Source: Hofstenia miamia (taxonomy: Eukaryota > Xenacoelomorpha > Acoela). Taken from it: DNA of 64,000 nt. The first letter of the stretch is position 1. Each line of letters begins with the position of its first letter. The stretch spans positions 1,052,614-1,116,613 of the forward strand of contig SCFE01000104.1 of the NCBI GenBank assembly GCA_004352715.1, given 5' to 3'. The notes under the pieces were generated by a model that saw only the letters and a list, made by a program, of their open reading frames with translations, made no database searches and was not told the origin of the DNA. The position numbers were made by a program, and so were the translations under genes. Below, in pieces: positions 55,813 to 64,000 of this stretch.

Positions 55813-55999
55813 GTTAGTTTTGCTAGAAGACAAAGAAATTCTAAATTTAATACGCGGTATTGTCCACAATATCCAACATGGAATCATTCCACTGCACTAC
55901 TAAAAAAATCAAGTGTTCGAAAAATTTCAATATTAAAAACTCCAAATGGCCTTAAATTTTTCAATTGTCTATTACGCATTATGAAAGAGTATATATAAT
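55790..55999 (+). pseudogene. Small degraded ORF, Polinton block
   Basis: One frame reads KLVLLEDKEILNLIRGIVHN and IQHGIIPLHY, then stops. An adjacent frame continues LLKKSSVRKISILKT. This resembles a short conserved protein found between ATPase and integrase in animal Polintons, in which a helical segment ending in Gly-x-Ile-Pro-Leu precedes a basic stretch. It is split by a frameshift near 55900 and has no clean start. The role is unknown. Confidence 0.35.
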
Positions 56000-56000
56000 G
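55987..56000 (+). promoter_or_regulatory. TATA-like box before the 56034 ORF
   Basis: 'gagtatatataatg' lies 34-47 nt before the ATG at 56034. It is similar in position and sequence to the TATA-like boxes before the next two late-type genes. Confidence 0.5.
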
Positions 56001-56033
56001 CATGATTAAATATATTTTACACATTATTCTATA

Positions 56034-56543
56034 ATGACGACAGTTGAAATGGTGCTTATTTCTTTGGAAAATTACAATCGTTTAACAGAATACTACAATC
56101 AGTCAGTCAACAATCCTATAAAAAACGATACTACGCAACAAAGTTCGATGATTAATGACGATATACAAGTAAAATTAAATTCTGTTCAAAACACCTACCC
56201 TGATGCACAACGAAAGTACAATGATGATGATGATTTGAAAAAACTTCTAAAATACCATCACCACATGTTAAATTTCAGTAATAATTATAATAATGATGAT
56301 GCATTGAAAGAATTTTTAAATGATCCAAATACAGGAGTTTTTTTACATGGTGATAAGATTTACACTGGCGCTGGTTCAATATCATATAACGAATTTAAGG
56401 ATTATGTACAAACACCTAATAAAAGATTGTCAAAACTTGTGTGTGATATTTTAAAGGATATTGGCACAATCCCCGATCACTTGATTAAAAACAAAAACGT
56501 ATACAAAAATATAAATACGAAGCAACTGCTATTATGGAACTAG
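56034..56543 (+). CDS. Polinton-block protein of unknown function, 169 aa
   Basis: Runs from ATG (MTTVEMVLIS) to TAA. The N-terminal half is acidic/amidic with a run of Asp (YNDDDDLKKLL). The C-terminal half has GDKIYTGAGSISYNEFKDYV and a final hydrophobic tail. A protein with this Gly-Ser-x-Ser/Thr-Tyr-x-Glu-Phe stretch often lies directly upstream of the integrase in these elements, sometimes as an N-terminal extension of it. Its last codons overlap the integrase ORF by 10 bp in another frame. No membrane segment or known catalytic motif is visible. Confidence 0.65.
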   Translation: MTTVEMVLISLENYNRLTEYYNQSVNNPIKNDTTQQSSMINDDIQVKLNSVQNTYPDAQRKYNDDDDLKKLLKYHHHMLNFSNNYNNDDALKEFLNDPNTGVFLHGDKIYTGAGSISYNEFKDYVQTPNKRLSKLVCDILKDIGTIPDHLIKNKNVYKNINTKQLLLWN

Positions 56544-57505
56544 TTTGGAATATGGATAAGCACTTGCATCAACTGTACACTTCGTTAAAATCGTCAGCGA
56601 GTTTTGGTGGAATTAATGAACTATATCATAAAGCTAAATTGAAATTTCCGAAAATTACCCTGCAAAATGTGAAAAACTTTCTAGCAACAAGTGATGTATA
56701 TACAACACACAAGAGAGCTGTGAGGAAATTTCCCCGTCAACGTGTTATTGCATTTGGAATTGATGAAATTTGGACTATGGACTTAGCGGTGGTGGAATCT
56801 CTAGCTTTTTACAATAGAGGAATAAAATACTTACTTGTTTGTTATGATATTTTATCTAAAAAATTCCGTGTACAGCCTTTGCGAAATAAAAAATCTAGTC
56901 ATGTGTTGTCTGCTTTTAAAAAATTTAAAAACTGGCGCAATGTTAAACGAATTTGGATTGATCGTGGAAGTGAATTCAGAGGTGATTTTTTAAATTTTTG
57001 TAAAAGAAATAAAATTATATTGTATAGTACAAATTCAAACATGAAGGCTGTATGCGCAGAAAGAGCTATAAGGAGTCTAAAGGAAATTCTATTTAAATAT
57101 CTACAATTTACCAACAACTTTAAATATGTAGACAAGCTACAACAAATAGTTAACGTATTGAATTCCCGTGTAAATCGTACAATTGGAATGACTCCGAATT
57201 CTGTGAGAAAAAAACACGTACCACATTTGATTGGAAAATTAATGAGTGTTAATGCATGTTGTCAACAAAAAGCATTATTTCATAATGGTGACTTAGTTAG
57301 AATTTCAAAGTCAGATCATATTTTTCGAAGAGGATATTTACCACAATTTCAAAATGAGGTTTTCAAAATCAACAAAGTGTTTTCCACAATTCCTGTTACA
57401 TATGAAATAAAGTCAATCAGTGACGGGGAAATAATTTCAGGAAAATTTTATAACCATGAATTAACACGAGTTATTAGGAAACGTTCTTGGACTAGAATAG
57501 ATTAG
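56534..57505 (+). CDS. Retroviral-type (rve) integrase of Polinton/adintovirus type, 323 aa
   Basis: ATG overlaps the end of the previous ORF. It has a DDE catalytic core: Asp83 in DEIWTMDLAVV, Asp143 in IWIDRGSEFRG and Glu176 in AVCAERAIRSLK, the last two 33 residues apart (near the D-D-35-E spacing). The N-terminal part is helical, and a C-terminal SH3/chromo-like segment (GDLVRISKSDHIFRRGYLP) is typical for binding DNA. The enzyme joins the linear element's ends to chromosomal DNA. The frame is intact with all three acidic residues, the best-preserved gene of this block. Confidence 0.88.
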   Translation: MELVWNMDKHLHQLYTSLKSSASFGGINELYHKAKLKFPKITLQNVKNFLATSDVYTTHKRAVRKFPRQRVIAFGIDEIWTMDLAVVESLAFYNRGIKYLLVCYDILSKKFRVQPLRNKKSSHVLSAFKKFKNWRNVKRIWIDRGSEFRGDFLNFCKRNKIILYSTNSNMKAVCAERAIRSLKEILFKYLQFTNNFKYVDKLQQIVNVLNSRVNRTIGMTPNSVRKKHVPHLIGKLMSVNACCQQKALFHNGDLVRISKSDHIFRRGYLPQFQNEVFKINKVFSTIPVTYEIKSISDGEIISGKFYNHELTRVIRKRSWTRID

Positions 57506-57513
57506 TATAAATA
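57502..57513 (+). promoter_or_regulatory. TATA-like box TTAGTATAAATA, overlaps integrase stop
   Basis: The same 12-mer occurs at 58003-58014. Here it contains the TAG stop of the integrase and lies about 31 nt before the ATG at 57544. The repeated exact word before two structural genes suggests a shared late promoter. Confidence 0.65.
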
Positions 57514-57543
57514 TGTAACGAATAAACAAACAGATCATTCAGT

Positions 57544-58011
57544 ATGGAGCAATATTATAGTGAACAGGCAAGTGGTCGAAATTATTTCGGTAATACTCGT
57601 CAGAAAGGCTTTGGCATTGTGAAATCATTGGAACGTATTGCTATACCACTAGTAGTGAAAATCATACCACCATTGAAAAATGTTATTACTAATGTCGGTG
57701 AAGAAATTTTGGATCAAGCAATTTCAGGTGTAAATGACATAGTCTCTGGTAATAATGTAAAAAAAGTGGTAAAACGCACTATTGGAAATGTTACAAAAAA
57801 CACAGTAAACAAGCAATCTAAGAAACAACATAAAGAAATTAGTCAAAATGGTAATGGAATATCTACATCTGATAGAATAACCAAAACTATCAAAACACAG
57901 CGTGGTGTTAAAAAATTTTTGGTCAATGCACAAGGTAGGCGTAAACGTGATAGTTTGAAACAAAATATGCCTAGAATAAAACAAACTGATATCTTTAAAA
58001 ACTTAGTATAA
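57544..58011 (+). CDS. Basic minor capsid/core-like protein (adenovirus pX/pVI-like), 155 aa
   Basis: The protein starts MEQYYSEQASGRNYFGNTRQ, then KGFGIVKSLERI with a Gly-rich turn and a hydrophobic helix (IPLVVKIIPPLKNV), then a Lys/Arg-rich C-terminal half (KKVVKRTIG, KQSKKQHK, RRKRD). The arrangement of Gly-rich N-terminus, Pro-Leu-x-x-x-Gly/Val helix and strongly basic tail fits the minor capsid or core proteins next to the major capsid gene in Polintons and adintoviruses. It is thought to bind DNA or the vertex interior. It is intact and sits between two identical TATA-like boxes. Confidence 0.65.
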   Translation: MEQYYSEQASGRNYFGNTRQKGFGIVKSLERIAIPLVVKIIPPLKNVITNVGEEILDQAISGVNDIVSGNNVKKVVKRTIGNVTKNTVNKQSKKQHKEISQNGNGISTSDRITKTIKTQRGVKKFLVNAQGRRKRDSLKQNMPRIKQTDIFKNLV

Positions 58012-58014
58012 ATA
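58003..58014 (+). promoter_or_regulatory. TATA-like box TTAGTATAAATA before major capsid gene
   Basis: This is the exact repeat of 57502-57513. It contains the TAA stop of the preceding gene (58009-58011) and lies about 40 nt before the ATG at 58055. Confidence 0.65.
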
Positions 58015-58054
58015 CACACGGTCGTTGGGAATTGTTATTAGTTCAAGTATAGTC

Positions 58055-59348
58055 ATGAGTACCTTCACACATTCGTGTTTAGACATTTTTGAACGAGATA
58101 AAGTTTTGGTAAACTTCAATGGTGGTAGCACACAAAAATATTTCCCAATATCAGGGTTTAATGGTCCAATGATTGAATTTAATTTTGGTTCAGAACAAAA
58201 TGAATACATTGATTTGCAAAGTATACACTTGGCTATATCAGTCAAAATTTTACGCAATGACGGGAGTGATCTTATCTGGGATGTTACTGATGCTACTAAA
58301 CGGGATCATGTTTGTCTAGTAAACAACCCCCTACATTCATTATTTAGTGATTATAATCTTTATGCTAATGGAGTTTTAATACAAACAGGTGATGCAGTTT
58401 GGCCACATACTGTAATGATGACAACAGAACTATTAAAGAGTGCATCACAAGAAAATTCAGTTTTAACACCAAGTGGATATTATTTTGAAAAACGTCCTGA
58501 TCAATCTATAGATAAGTGTAATAGCCAAGATGGACAATTTCAGCGGTTGACTCTAACACAGAAAAGCAAAATTTTAAACCTCTATGGATCTGTAGCTGTG
58601 GATTTTTTTCAAAATGAAAAATTATTGATACCAGGAGTTAGCCTTCGTCTCAAACTTTTACGATCATTGGATGATTTTTCACTAATTTCCAATTCTACCA
58701 CCACCCCCGCTGTATACTACAAAACAGAAATTACAGATGTGACATTAAGTCTAAGGAAGCTATGTGTTACAGAAAGTGCATCTGGCAATTGAAAAAACGT
58801 TGTTAACTACACCAGCGACATACCACTTTATGCGAATTCTCACAAGAACATTTATTATTCCGCCTGGTCAAATCTCTTTAACAAAAGAAAATGTATTTTC
58901 AAATGAACCGATTCGACGTATTGCTCTAGCACTTGTCCCCAATCTACAATTTACAGGAACACCCGACTCAAACCCATTCTCATATAGATTTAGAGGTCTG
59001 CGCCAAGTTACTATAACACGGGGTGGATCGAATATTGCATTCACACCAATGACTGTGGGTGAAAATAATTATGCACAAGCATACTTTCATTCTGTAAAGG
59101 CGTTGGGTTTGAATGATGTAACTGGTATACCATACTCAGATTATAATAAGCATGCAATTATGGTTTTTGATTTGACCAGTATTGCGGAGGCAAATAATGA
59201 GGTACTCTACCCCGAATTAAGTGGTGCAAGTATACGTCTAACACTAGATTTTGATTCTCCAATAGGCAAATCACTGGAGGTGATCGTTTTGGGTGAAACA
59301 TGCTCAAAGCTATACATTAATAAGCAACGGAAAATTATAAAAGACTAG
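58055..59348 (+). pseudogene. Major capsid protein (hexon-like, F54H12.2 family), one frameshift
   Basis: The first frame starts at ATG 58055 (MSTFTHSCLDIFERDKV) and runs to 58792. An upstream TTG in that frame is not used as the start. The second frame carries the rest to 59348. Both halves match the double-jelly-roll major capsid protein of animal Polintons/adintoviruses: an N-terminal half with FNFGSEQNEYIDLQSIHLAI and FSDYNLYANGVLIQ, and a C-terminal half with FIIPPGQISLTKENVFSN, NPFSYRFRGLR, HAIMVFDLT and LEVIVLGETC. The break lies in the overlap, about 58750-58790, and fits a single-base change. Without it the protein would be about 430 residues, the normal size. Capsid assembly from this copy is doubtful unless the shift is a sequencing error or is programmed. 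Confidence 0.8.
59334..59343 (+). promoter_or_regulatory. TATA-like sequence before the 59385 ORF
   Basis: 'aattataaaagac' overlaps the end of the capsid gene, about 45 nt before the ATG at 59385. It is a weaker match than the 12-mers at 57502 and 58003. Confidence 0.35.
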
Positions 59349-59384
59349 AAAGAAAATGAGTTTCATTCATTGTACCTTTGCAAG

Positions 59385-59786
59385 ATGTTGGGAGTAGACG
59401 AGATTAGACGTGTAGAAGATCGCGTTCATTATACCAAGGACCCTCACTTAAAATTTGCTCATGTTTCAAATTATCTACTACAAAAAAACTGTATACATAA
59501 TTTTGGTGTTGAAAGAATTTTGCAAATGAACCCCTATGGTGGACTTATTGGCATAAATAATTCTAGACTACATTTGCTGTTGAAATGGTCAAAACTTTTT
59601 AGACTTCATGCAATTTACCATGATAGTTATGGCTTTGTTAAAAGAGAATTTGGAATTGGCTATGGATATCCGATATTTTACAGGTTTTGGTGTAATTTAC
59701 CAATTTTGGGTCATTTGCCGTCTTTATTGTTTTGGATATATGTGAAGTTTAGGTATAATGAACTCTACAATTATTTAAATGTTTAA
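59385..59786 (+). CDS. Conserved Polinton-block protein of unknown function, 133 aa
   Basis: The first ATG is at 59385 (MLGVDEIRRVEDRVHY); the frame is open slightly upstream without an ATG. The C-terminal half has IYHDSYGFVKREFGIGYGYP and GHLPSLLFWIYVKFRY. An Ile/Val-Tyr-His-Asp-x-x-Gly-Phe block followed by a Gly-rich stretch and a Gly-His...Leu-x-Phe-Trp end recurs in proteins beside the capsid gene of these elements. The family is familiar but has no function I can name. Its stop codon and the next start overlap as TAATG. Confidence 0.55.
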   Translation: MLGVDEIRRVEDRVHYTKDPHLKFAHVSNYLLQKNCIHNFGVERILQMNPYGGLIGINNSRLHLLLKWSKLFRLHAIYHDSYGFVKREFGIGYGYPIFYRFWCNLPILGHLPSLLFWIYVKFRYNELYNYLNV

Positions 59787-60064
59787 TGTATGCTGACGAA
59801 ATTAGACGTATTATTCTCCAAATCCCATCACTACGTTGGCGTTTTTTCGGTGTAAACTGTTCAGATTGCATACCACCAAGCCTTGTCCAAAACTCTTTTC
59901 TAATTTGTAATGCGAGCCCAACTAGCCATCCCGGAACCCATTGGTTGTTGATTATACGAGATGCAAATTGGAAACTCAATATTCAAGGATTCTCTCGGTT
60001 ATCCACTAAACCAGTACCCTGATATTGAACATTACTGTCTAACTATGTATCCTGGATTCCATGT
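59786..60064 (+). pseudogene. Adenain-like (Ulp1-fold) maturation cysteine protease, frameshifted and cut by gap
   Basis: It starts at ATG 59786 (MYADEIRRIILQIPSLRWRF). SHPGTHWLLIIRD gives the catalytic His-Trp. The next conserved block (FKDSLGYPLNQYP) continues in another frame from about 59961, so a frameshift lies near 59960-59985. The catalytic Cys region would lie within the N gap from 60065. Adenain-type proteases process capsid precursors in Polintons, adintoviruses and adenoviruses. The gene position downstream of the capsid gene fits. Confidence 0.65.
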
Positions 60065-61064
60065 NNNNNNNNNNNNNNNNNNNNNNNNNNNNNNNNNNNN
60101 NNNNNNNNNNNNNNNNNNNNNNNNNNNNNNNNNNNNNNNNNNNNNNNNNNNNNNNNNNNNNNNNNNNNNNNNNNNNNNNNNNNNNNNNNNNNNNNNNNNN
60201 NNNNNNNNNNNNNNNNNNNNNNNNNNNNNNNNNNNNNNNNNNNNNNNNNNNNNNNNNNNNNNNNNNNNNNNNNNNNNNNNNNNNNNNNNNNNNNNNNNNN
60301 NNNNNNNNNNNNNNNNNNNNNNNNNNNNNNNNNNNNNNNNNNNNNNNNNNNNNNNNNNNNNNNNNNNNNNNNNNNNNNNNNNNNNNNNNNNNNNNNNNNN
60401 NNNNNNNNNNNNNNNNNNNNNNNNNNNNNNNNNNNNNNNNNNNNNNNNNNNNNNNNNNNNNNNNNNNNNNNNNNNNNNNNNNNNNNNNNNNNNNNNNNNN
60501 NNNNNNNNNNNNNNNNNNNNNNNNNNNNNNNNNNNNNNNNNNNNNNNNNNNNNNNNNNNNNNNNNNNNNNNNNNNNNNNNNNNNNNNNNNNNNNNNNNNN
60601 NNNNNNNNNNNNNNNNNNNNNNNNNNNNNNNNNNNNNNNNNNNNNNNNNNNNNNNNNNNNNNNNNNNNNNNNNNNNNNNNNNNNNNNNNNNNNNNNNNNN
60701 NNNNNNNNNNNNNNNNNNNNNNNNNNNNNNNNNNNNNNNNNNNNNNNNNNNNNNNNNNNNNNNNNNNNNNNNNNNNNNNNNNNNNNNNNNNNNNNNNNNN
60801 NNNNNNNNNNNNNNNNNNNNNNNNNNNNNNNNNNNNNNNNNNNNNNNNNNNNNNNNNNNNNNNNNNNNNNNNNNNNNNNNNNNNNNNNNNNNNNNNNNNN
60901 NNNNNNNNNNNNNNNNNNNNNNNNNNNNNNNNNNNNNNNNNNNNNNNNNNNNNNNNNNNNNNNNNNNNNNNNNNNNNNNNNNNNNNNNNNNNNNNNNNNN
61001 NNNNNNNNNNNNNNNNNNNNNNNNNNNNNNNNNNNNNNNNNNNNNNNNNNNNNNNNNNNNNNNN
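60065..61064. other. Assembly gap of exactly 1000 N
   Basis: The fixed size suggests a scaffold gap of unknown real length. The left side is the protease, the right side a Helitron fragment. The rest of the Polinton (for example a family-B DNA polymerase and terminal repeats) could lie here or be absent. Confidence 0.95.
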
Positions 61065-62018
61065 GATCATGATGCTTTGGTTAATGCCTCAGTTGAACAA
61101 CCTGTACAGTGGGTTTCTTAAATTCAGAGAGCCAGGGATCAAACATGGGATTCCTTTGAGAAACAAAAGTATACACTGAACTTTGCCATTGCAGCCATAG
61201 ATCAGTTTTTGGTTGGAAATAAAACTTTTATAAAGCTTCCACTTTTGAATGGGCTGTCTGGCAGGGAAAGACGCATGTTTTAACATGCTCAAGGATTAAA
61301 TGTGCAGATTACTAACCTCCCATCGCAGCGGTCTTTGGCAATGGGCGGTGCACATTTGCATCTCTTATTGCCATTGCCTGTTTCGAAATCAAAGCATCAA
61401 AAAGTTAATGTGGTGACTTGTGCTGAACGCACAATAAAGCGATTGAAGCTTCGACCAGATGCATGGAACAAGTTAGGACGAATTGACATGCTTGCTTTTG
61501 AGGAGATTGGATTGCTCACAGCTGAGCATTTACCAGCAGTCGATCTTGTCTTGCAACACGTCAGGGAAACAAACACCCTTTTGAGGAATTTTGCTAATGG
61601 GAACTTGTGACTCTAAGCAGCTTAGTCCAAGAAATGGCCAATCTATTTGGATGGATCAGTTAGAGCAGCAGCTGATCAAGATCTACAGCTCATCAATGAG
61701 CTAGGACGAAAAACCGAAATCTCTCAACCTGAAATTAGTCTCTATCAGCAAATTGTTAACTCACGCTGCAATTTTGTTGATGACTGGTCTCAGGCACCCA
61801 GACTTAGCGTGAAAATATTCGGGAAAAGAAAAGCCTTGCAACAGGCTATTGAGCAGCATTATGCTGCAGTGCGCAGGGATAACAGCATTGATAAAGTTGA
61901 AATAAGAGCTGTTGATAAACACTCCTCTTCTGGGGGATTGCAATGGTCTTTGGCCAATGCACTTTCAATTAATACTCTAAAATACTTTGCTGAAGAACCT
62001 GAGGTTCTGCTCATATAT
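61065..62018 (+). pseudogene. Helitron helicase fragment, copy D, decayed
   Basis: This plus-strand relative of copy B residues of about 1820-2130 starts at DHDALVNASVEQPVQWV. There are several breaks: a stop after WVS, the Walker A region reduced to NGLSGRERR with a deletion, and loss of about 60 bp after the GTCD-like motif. LAFEEIGLLTAEHL and the segment SVRAAADQDLQLINELGRKT remain. It is closer to copy C than to copy B in the SLANA...YFAEEPEV segment. One exact CAGGGATAAC (61874-61883) is on the plus strand here, so the word turns with the element. A second site reads CAGGGAAAC (about 61563). Confidence 0.85.
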
Positions 62019-62962
62019 GGCTGGGTGCAAAATGTTACAAATGACAAAAACAAAAAATTGCTTATTTTTACTCAGATTATAATTGATATTGTATAAGTTA
62101 AGATTTAAAAATGTCTTTGTAGCATTCTAGGCAGTAAGCTGCAGCTAAAAATGGTCATTTCTACGGTAACTGAGAAATTTCTGCAAGGCATCTGTAGATT
62201 GAGAAACATTTAAAGACATTCTCACATGAAAGTTACTTTAAATAACACTTCGACTTTGAAAATGAGATTATAGATAGCAGTTGAAGCATTCAGTAGCAGT
62301 AAGCCAGACAAGCTCATACTGTGTCATGTGTACAACACGCAGCCCTGGTTTAACTCATTTATGAGAATGCCATTGCAAAAGGGGCTGATTAATGCTAGAC
62401 AAAAGCTGTGGAACTTGGGCATTAGTTTACAAGAAAAAGTTTCTTAGTCAGCCTTAATAATGCTGTATACGGTTAGTTGAGACATGTAGTTACTAATTAC
62501 TATATACAAGTTCATACAAGCATTCTGATTGCAAAGTGAATTGATCTAAGACCACAAATTATATAAACTAGAATAAAATAACTTTAAGATCGTATTTCAG
62601 CTGAAAGATTGGTAGTGATTTTGACATTATTGAGACAAATGTTTTTGATAATTTGTTAATGTGCAAATTGCATGCTAATAATATAAGCAGAAGTTTTTAG
62701 AATGAACTGTCACTCATCATCAGATATCGAAGAAAACTTTGCTGCTGCTGCTGCTGCTAAAGCATTTAGTACAGGTACTCCATATAGCTAAAAAGTTCGT
62801 CTTCAGAAAAAGTAATATGGGGTAAAATTTAAACGAGTCTGGGTCAATAAAAGTTCAACAATGAATGTCGGCAAAATCACCTACTCACTTTTCCTGTCAA
62901 ATTTTGCCTGCGAACACTTTCATGTGAGCATCAGAGAGAAAGTGACGGCAAAAGGCATATTA
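62019..62962. other. Intergenic DNA; small hairpin and a possible 5' exon
   Basis: 62702-62790 contains an ATG-led 28-codon frame with six Ala codons (gctgct...) ending at a possible donor AG-GTACTC. It could be chance. 62914-62956 forms an inverted repeat: TTTTGCC...CACTTTC against GAAAGTG...GGCAAAA. Nothing else was recognised. Confidence 0.3.
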
Positions 62963-63610
62963 CAGGGTGTCCATTAAATATTTGCCAAAATAAAAGGCTG
63001 ATAAATCGTATCTACATTATTCAATGGATGTAATTACGCTATGGTCTTGTCGCTAATTTGTGGGGATTCGATTTTTTGTTCAAATGCTTCACCTTTCATT
63101 TCGATTTTCAAATTAATTATTTAAAAATCGTTCAGAATCAGTTTAGATTTAATTTAAAATGGATCTTGAACTTTCCGATAAAATTTTGCTTTTGGAATGT
63201 TATATTATTGGTGGAAAGTCAATCACCACTGCCATACGAGCTTTCTGCACTAAAAAGCGGATAAAAAATGANNNNNNNNNNNNNNNNNNNNNNNNNNNNN
63301 NNNNNNNNNNNNNNNNNNNNNNNNNNNNNNNNNNNNNNNNNNNNNNNNNNNNNNNNNNNNNNNNNNNNNNNNNNNNNNNNNNNNNNNNNNNNNNNNNNNN
63401 NNNTTTCTGCACTAAAAAGCGGATAAAAAATGACCGCCACAATTGGCAGTGCCGGAGCGATGCCGAAAGTCTGGAGAAAAAAGGACAAAGATTCGAGTGA
63501 TCTTTGGAGCTGTGTCATTGACTCTTATGTGCTTTTTACAGTGTATATTTTTGTGTTTCCCCTCCTACTCTTTGTTTTTTTTAGATCGATGAATAAGAGT
63601 GTTCAAAAAT
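62963..63610 (+). mobile_element. Mariner/Tc-like transposon, left end and transposase N-terminus
   Basis: CAGGGTGTCC after TA at 62961 is a common terminus of mariner-like elements. The ORF from ATG 63159 (MDLELSDKILLLECYIIGGK, then SITTAIRAFCTKKRIKN) resembles the helix-turn-helix N-terminus (DUF4817-like) of such transposases. It is broken by 131 N at 63273-63403. The 30 bases before and after the N run are the same, so the gap is probably spurious. Continuation after the gap (GSAGAMPKVWRKK) is in another frame. No catalytic domain follows within the window. Confidence 0.6.
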
Positions 63611-64000
63611 AAGAGAAACGTTTCAAAATCTTTTGGAATTGTGCTATTTAATAATTCTGATCGAGTACTCTTTTTGAGTGATCTTCTCAATTGCTACTGT
63701 AATGATTACTGTTTATTGTTTTGCCTACACAAAAATAAAATGTGCGTAATTTAGCGAAAGTTAATGATACTTTTTCTTATTCACAACATTACATTTGATT
63801 GAATAAGTGGATAACCAATTGGATGCATATTTGATTGAATAGTGAATAAACATAATCAGATAAAAATTGAAATTAGGGTAAATTAGATGTCCATTTCCCA
63901 AGTTTTCTCCGTAAATCAAACTAAAAATGAAGCATGTAATATAAGCAAAAATCCAAATCCCCACACATAATAAGCAAGATAAGAACGTTACCATACTCAT
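63611..64000. other. Window end; possible minus-strand membrane-segment exon
   Basis: A minus-strand frame from 64000 to 63761 begins MSMVTFLSCLLCVGIWIF and has one clear hydrophobic segment, then becomes AT-rich and non-descript. It may be the edge of an exon that continues outside the window. The family was not recognised. Confidence 0.2.

Noticed and set aside
59961-61179. Very long ORFs through the 1000-N gap
   Set aside because: They consist of unknown bases and have no meaning.

Overview
The window is an AT-rich invertebrate metazoan nuclear contig, and most of it is mobile DNA. The animal assignment rests on one complete host gene (HGH1, an armadillo-repeat eEF2-folding chaperone, minus strand, ATG at 52567), one first coding exon of NUP50, canonical GT-AG introns, a Polinton/adintovirus-type capsid block and large animal-type Helitrons. 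The species cannot be fixed from sequence alone. Frequent words such as acatgtatacatgta and many (TA)n tracts are common in mollusc, cnidarian and sponge DNA. The contig has seven runs of N (at 42794, 44107, 46038, 53410, 55055, 60065 and 63273). At least four of them sit between duplicated flanks, so they look like unmerged contig ends.

Layout. From 1 to about 35.3 kb there are three minus-strand Helitron copies: A (1-2150, N-terminal part only), B (about 10.78-19.33 kb, a complete 2459-codon Rep-helicase ORF) and C (about 29.6-35.3 kb, internally deleted). Upstream (5') of copies A and B lie arrays of a 1.5-kb satellite unit (2.58-8.7 kb and 19.3-24.2 kb) that are partly fused to Helitron leader and coding fragments. 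A plus-strand 319-aa ORF of unknown, possibly OB-fold-like, type sits alone at 24.8-25.8 kb. From 35.3 to 47 kb there is a broken flavivirus-NS5-like 2'-O-methyltransferase relic (36.93-37.74 kb), a Tc1/mariner remnant (39.3-39.5 kb), and a 3.1-kb block present twice across a one-base gap, probably an assembly duplication.

From 47 to 51 kb three consecutive modules lie between (TA)n tracts. The first carries a two-exon zinc-finger/tyrosine-recombinase gene flanked by CCCGCTTTGTAC-type repeats with a period of about 30 bp. NUP50 exon 1 and HGH1 follow (51.2-52.6 kb), then a foldback element, a MITE-like inverted repeat and a 974-bp TIR element (54.55-55.52 kb). That element cuts off the front of a Polinton/adintovirus-like gene block (55.5-60.06 kb): packaging ATPase C-terminus, two small ORFs, retroviral-type integrase, basic minor capsid/core-like protein, major capsid protein (one frameshift), a conserved protein of unknown role, and an adenain-like protease that runs into a 1000-N gap. 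Beyond the gap are a decayed plus-strand Helitron helicase fragment (copy D) and the start of a mariner-like transposon.

The most unusual signal is a 10-base word, CAGGGATAAC, dispersed through the Helitron. Copy B has twelve exact and eight one-mismatch copies, all on the sense strand. In the main ORF all twelve sites that give the exact tripeptide Arg-Asp-Asn do so in a single reading phase. The word is gained or lost between copies, and it also occurs in the 3' non-coding part. I know of no described function for it.
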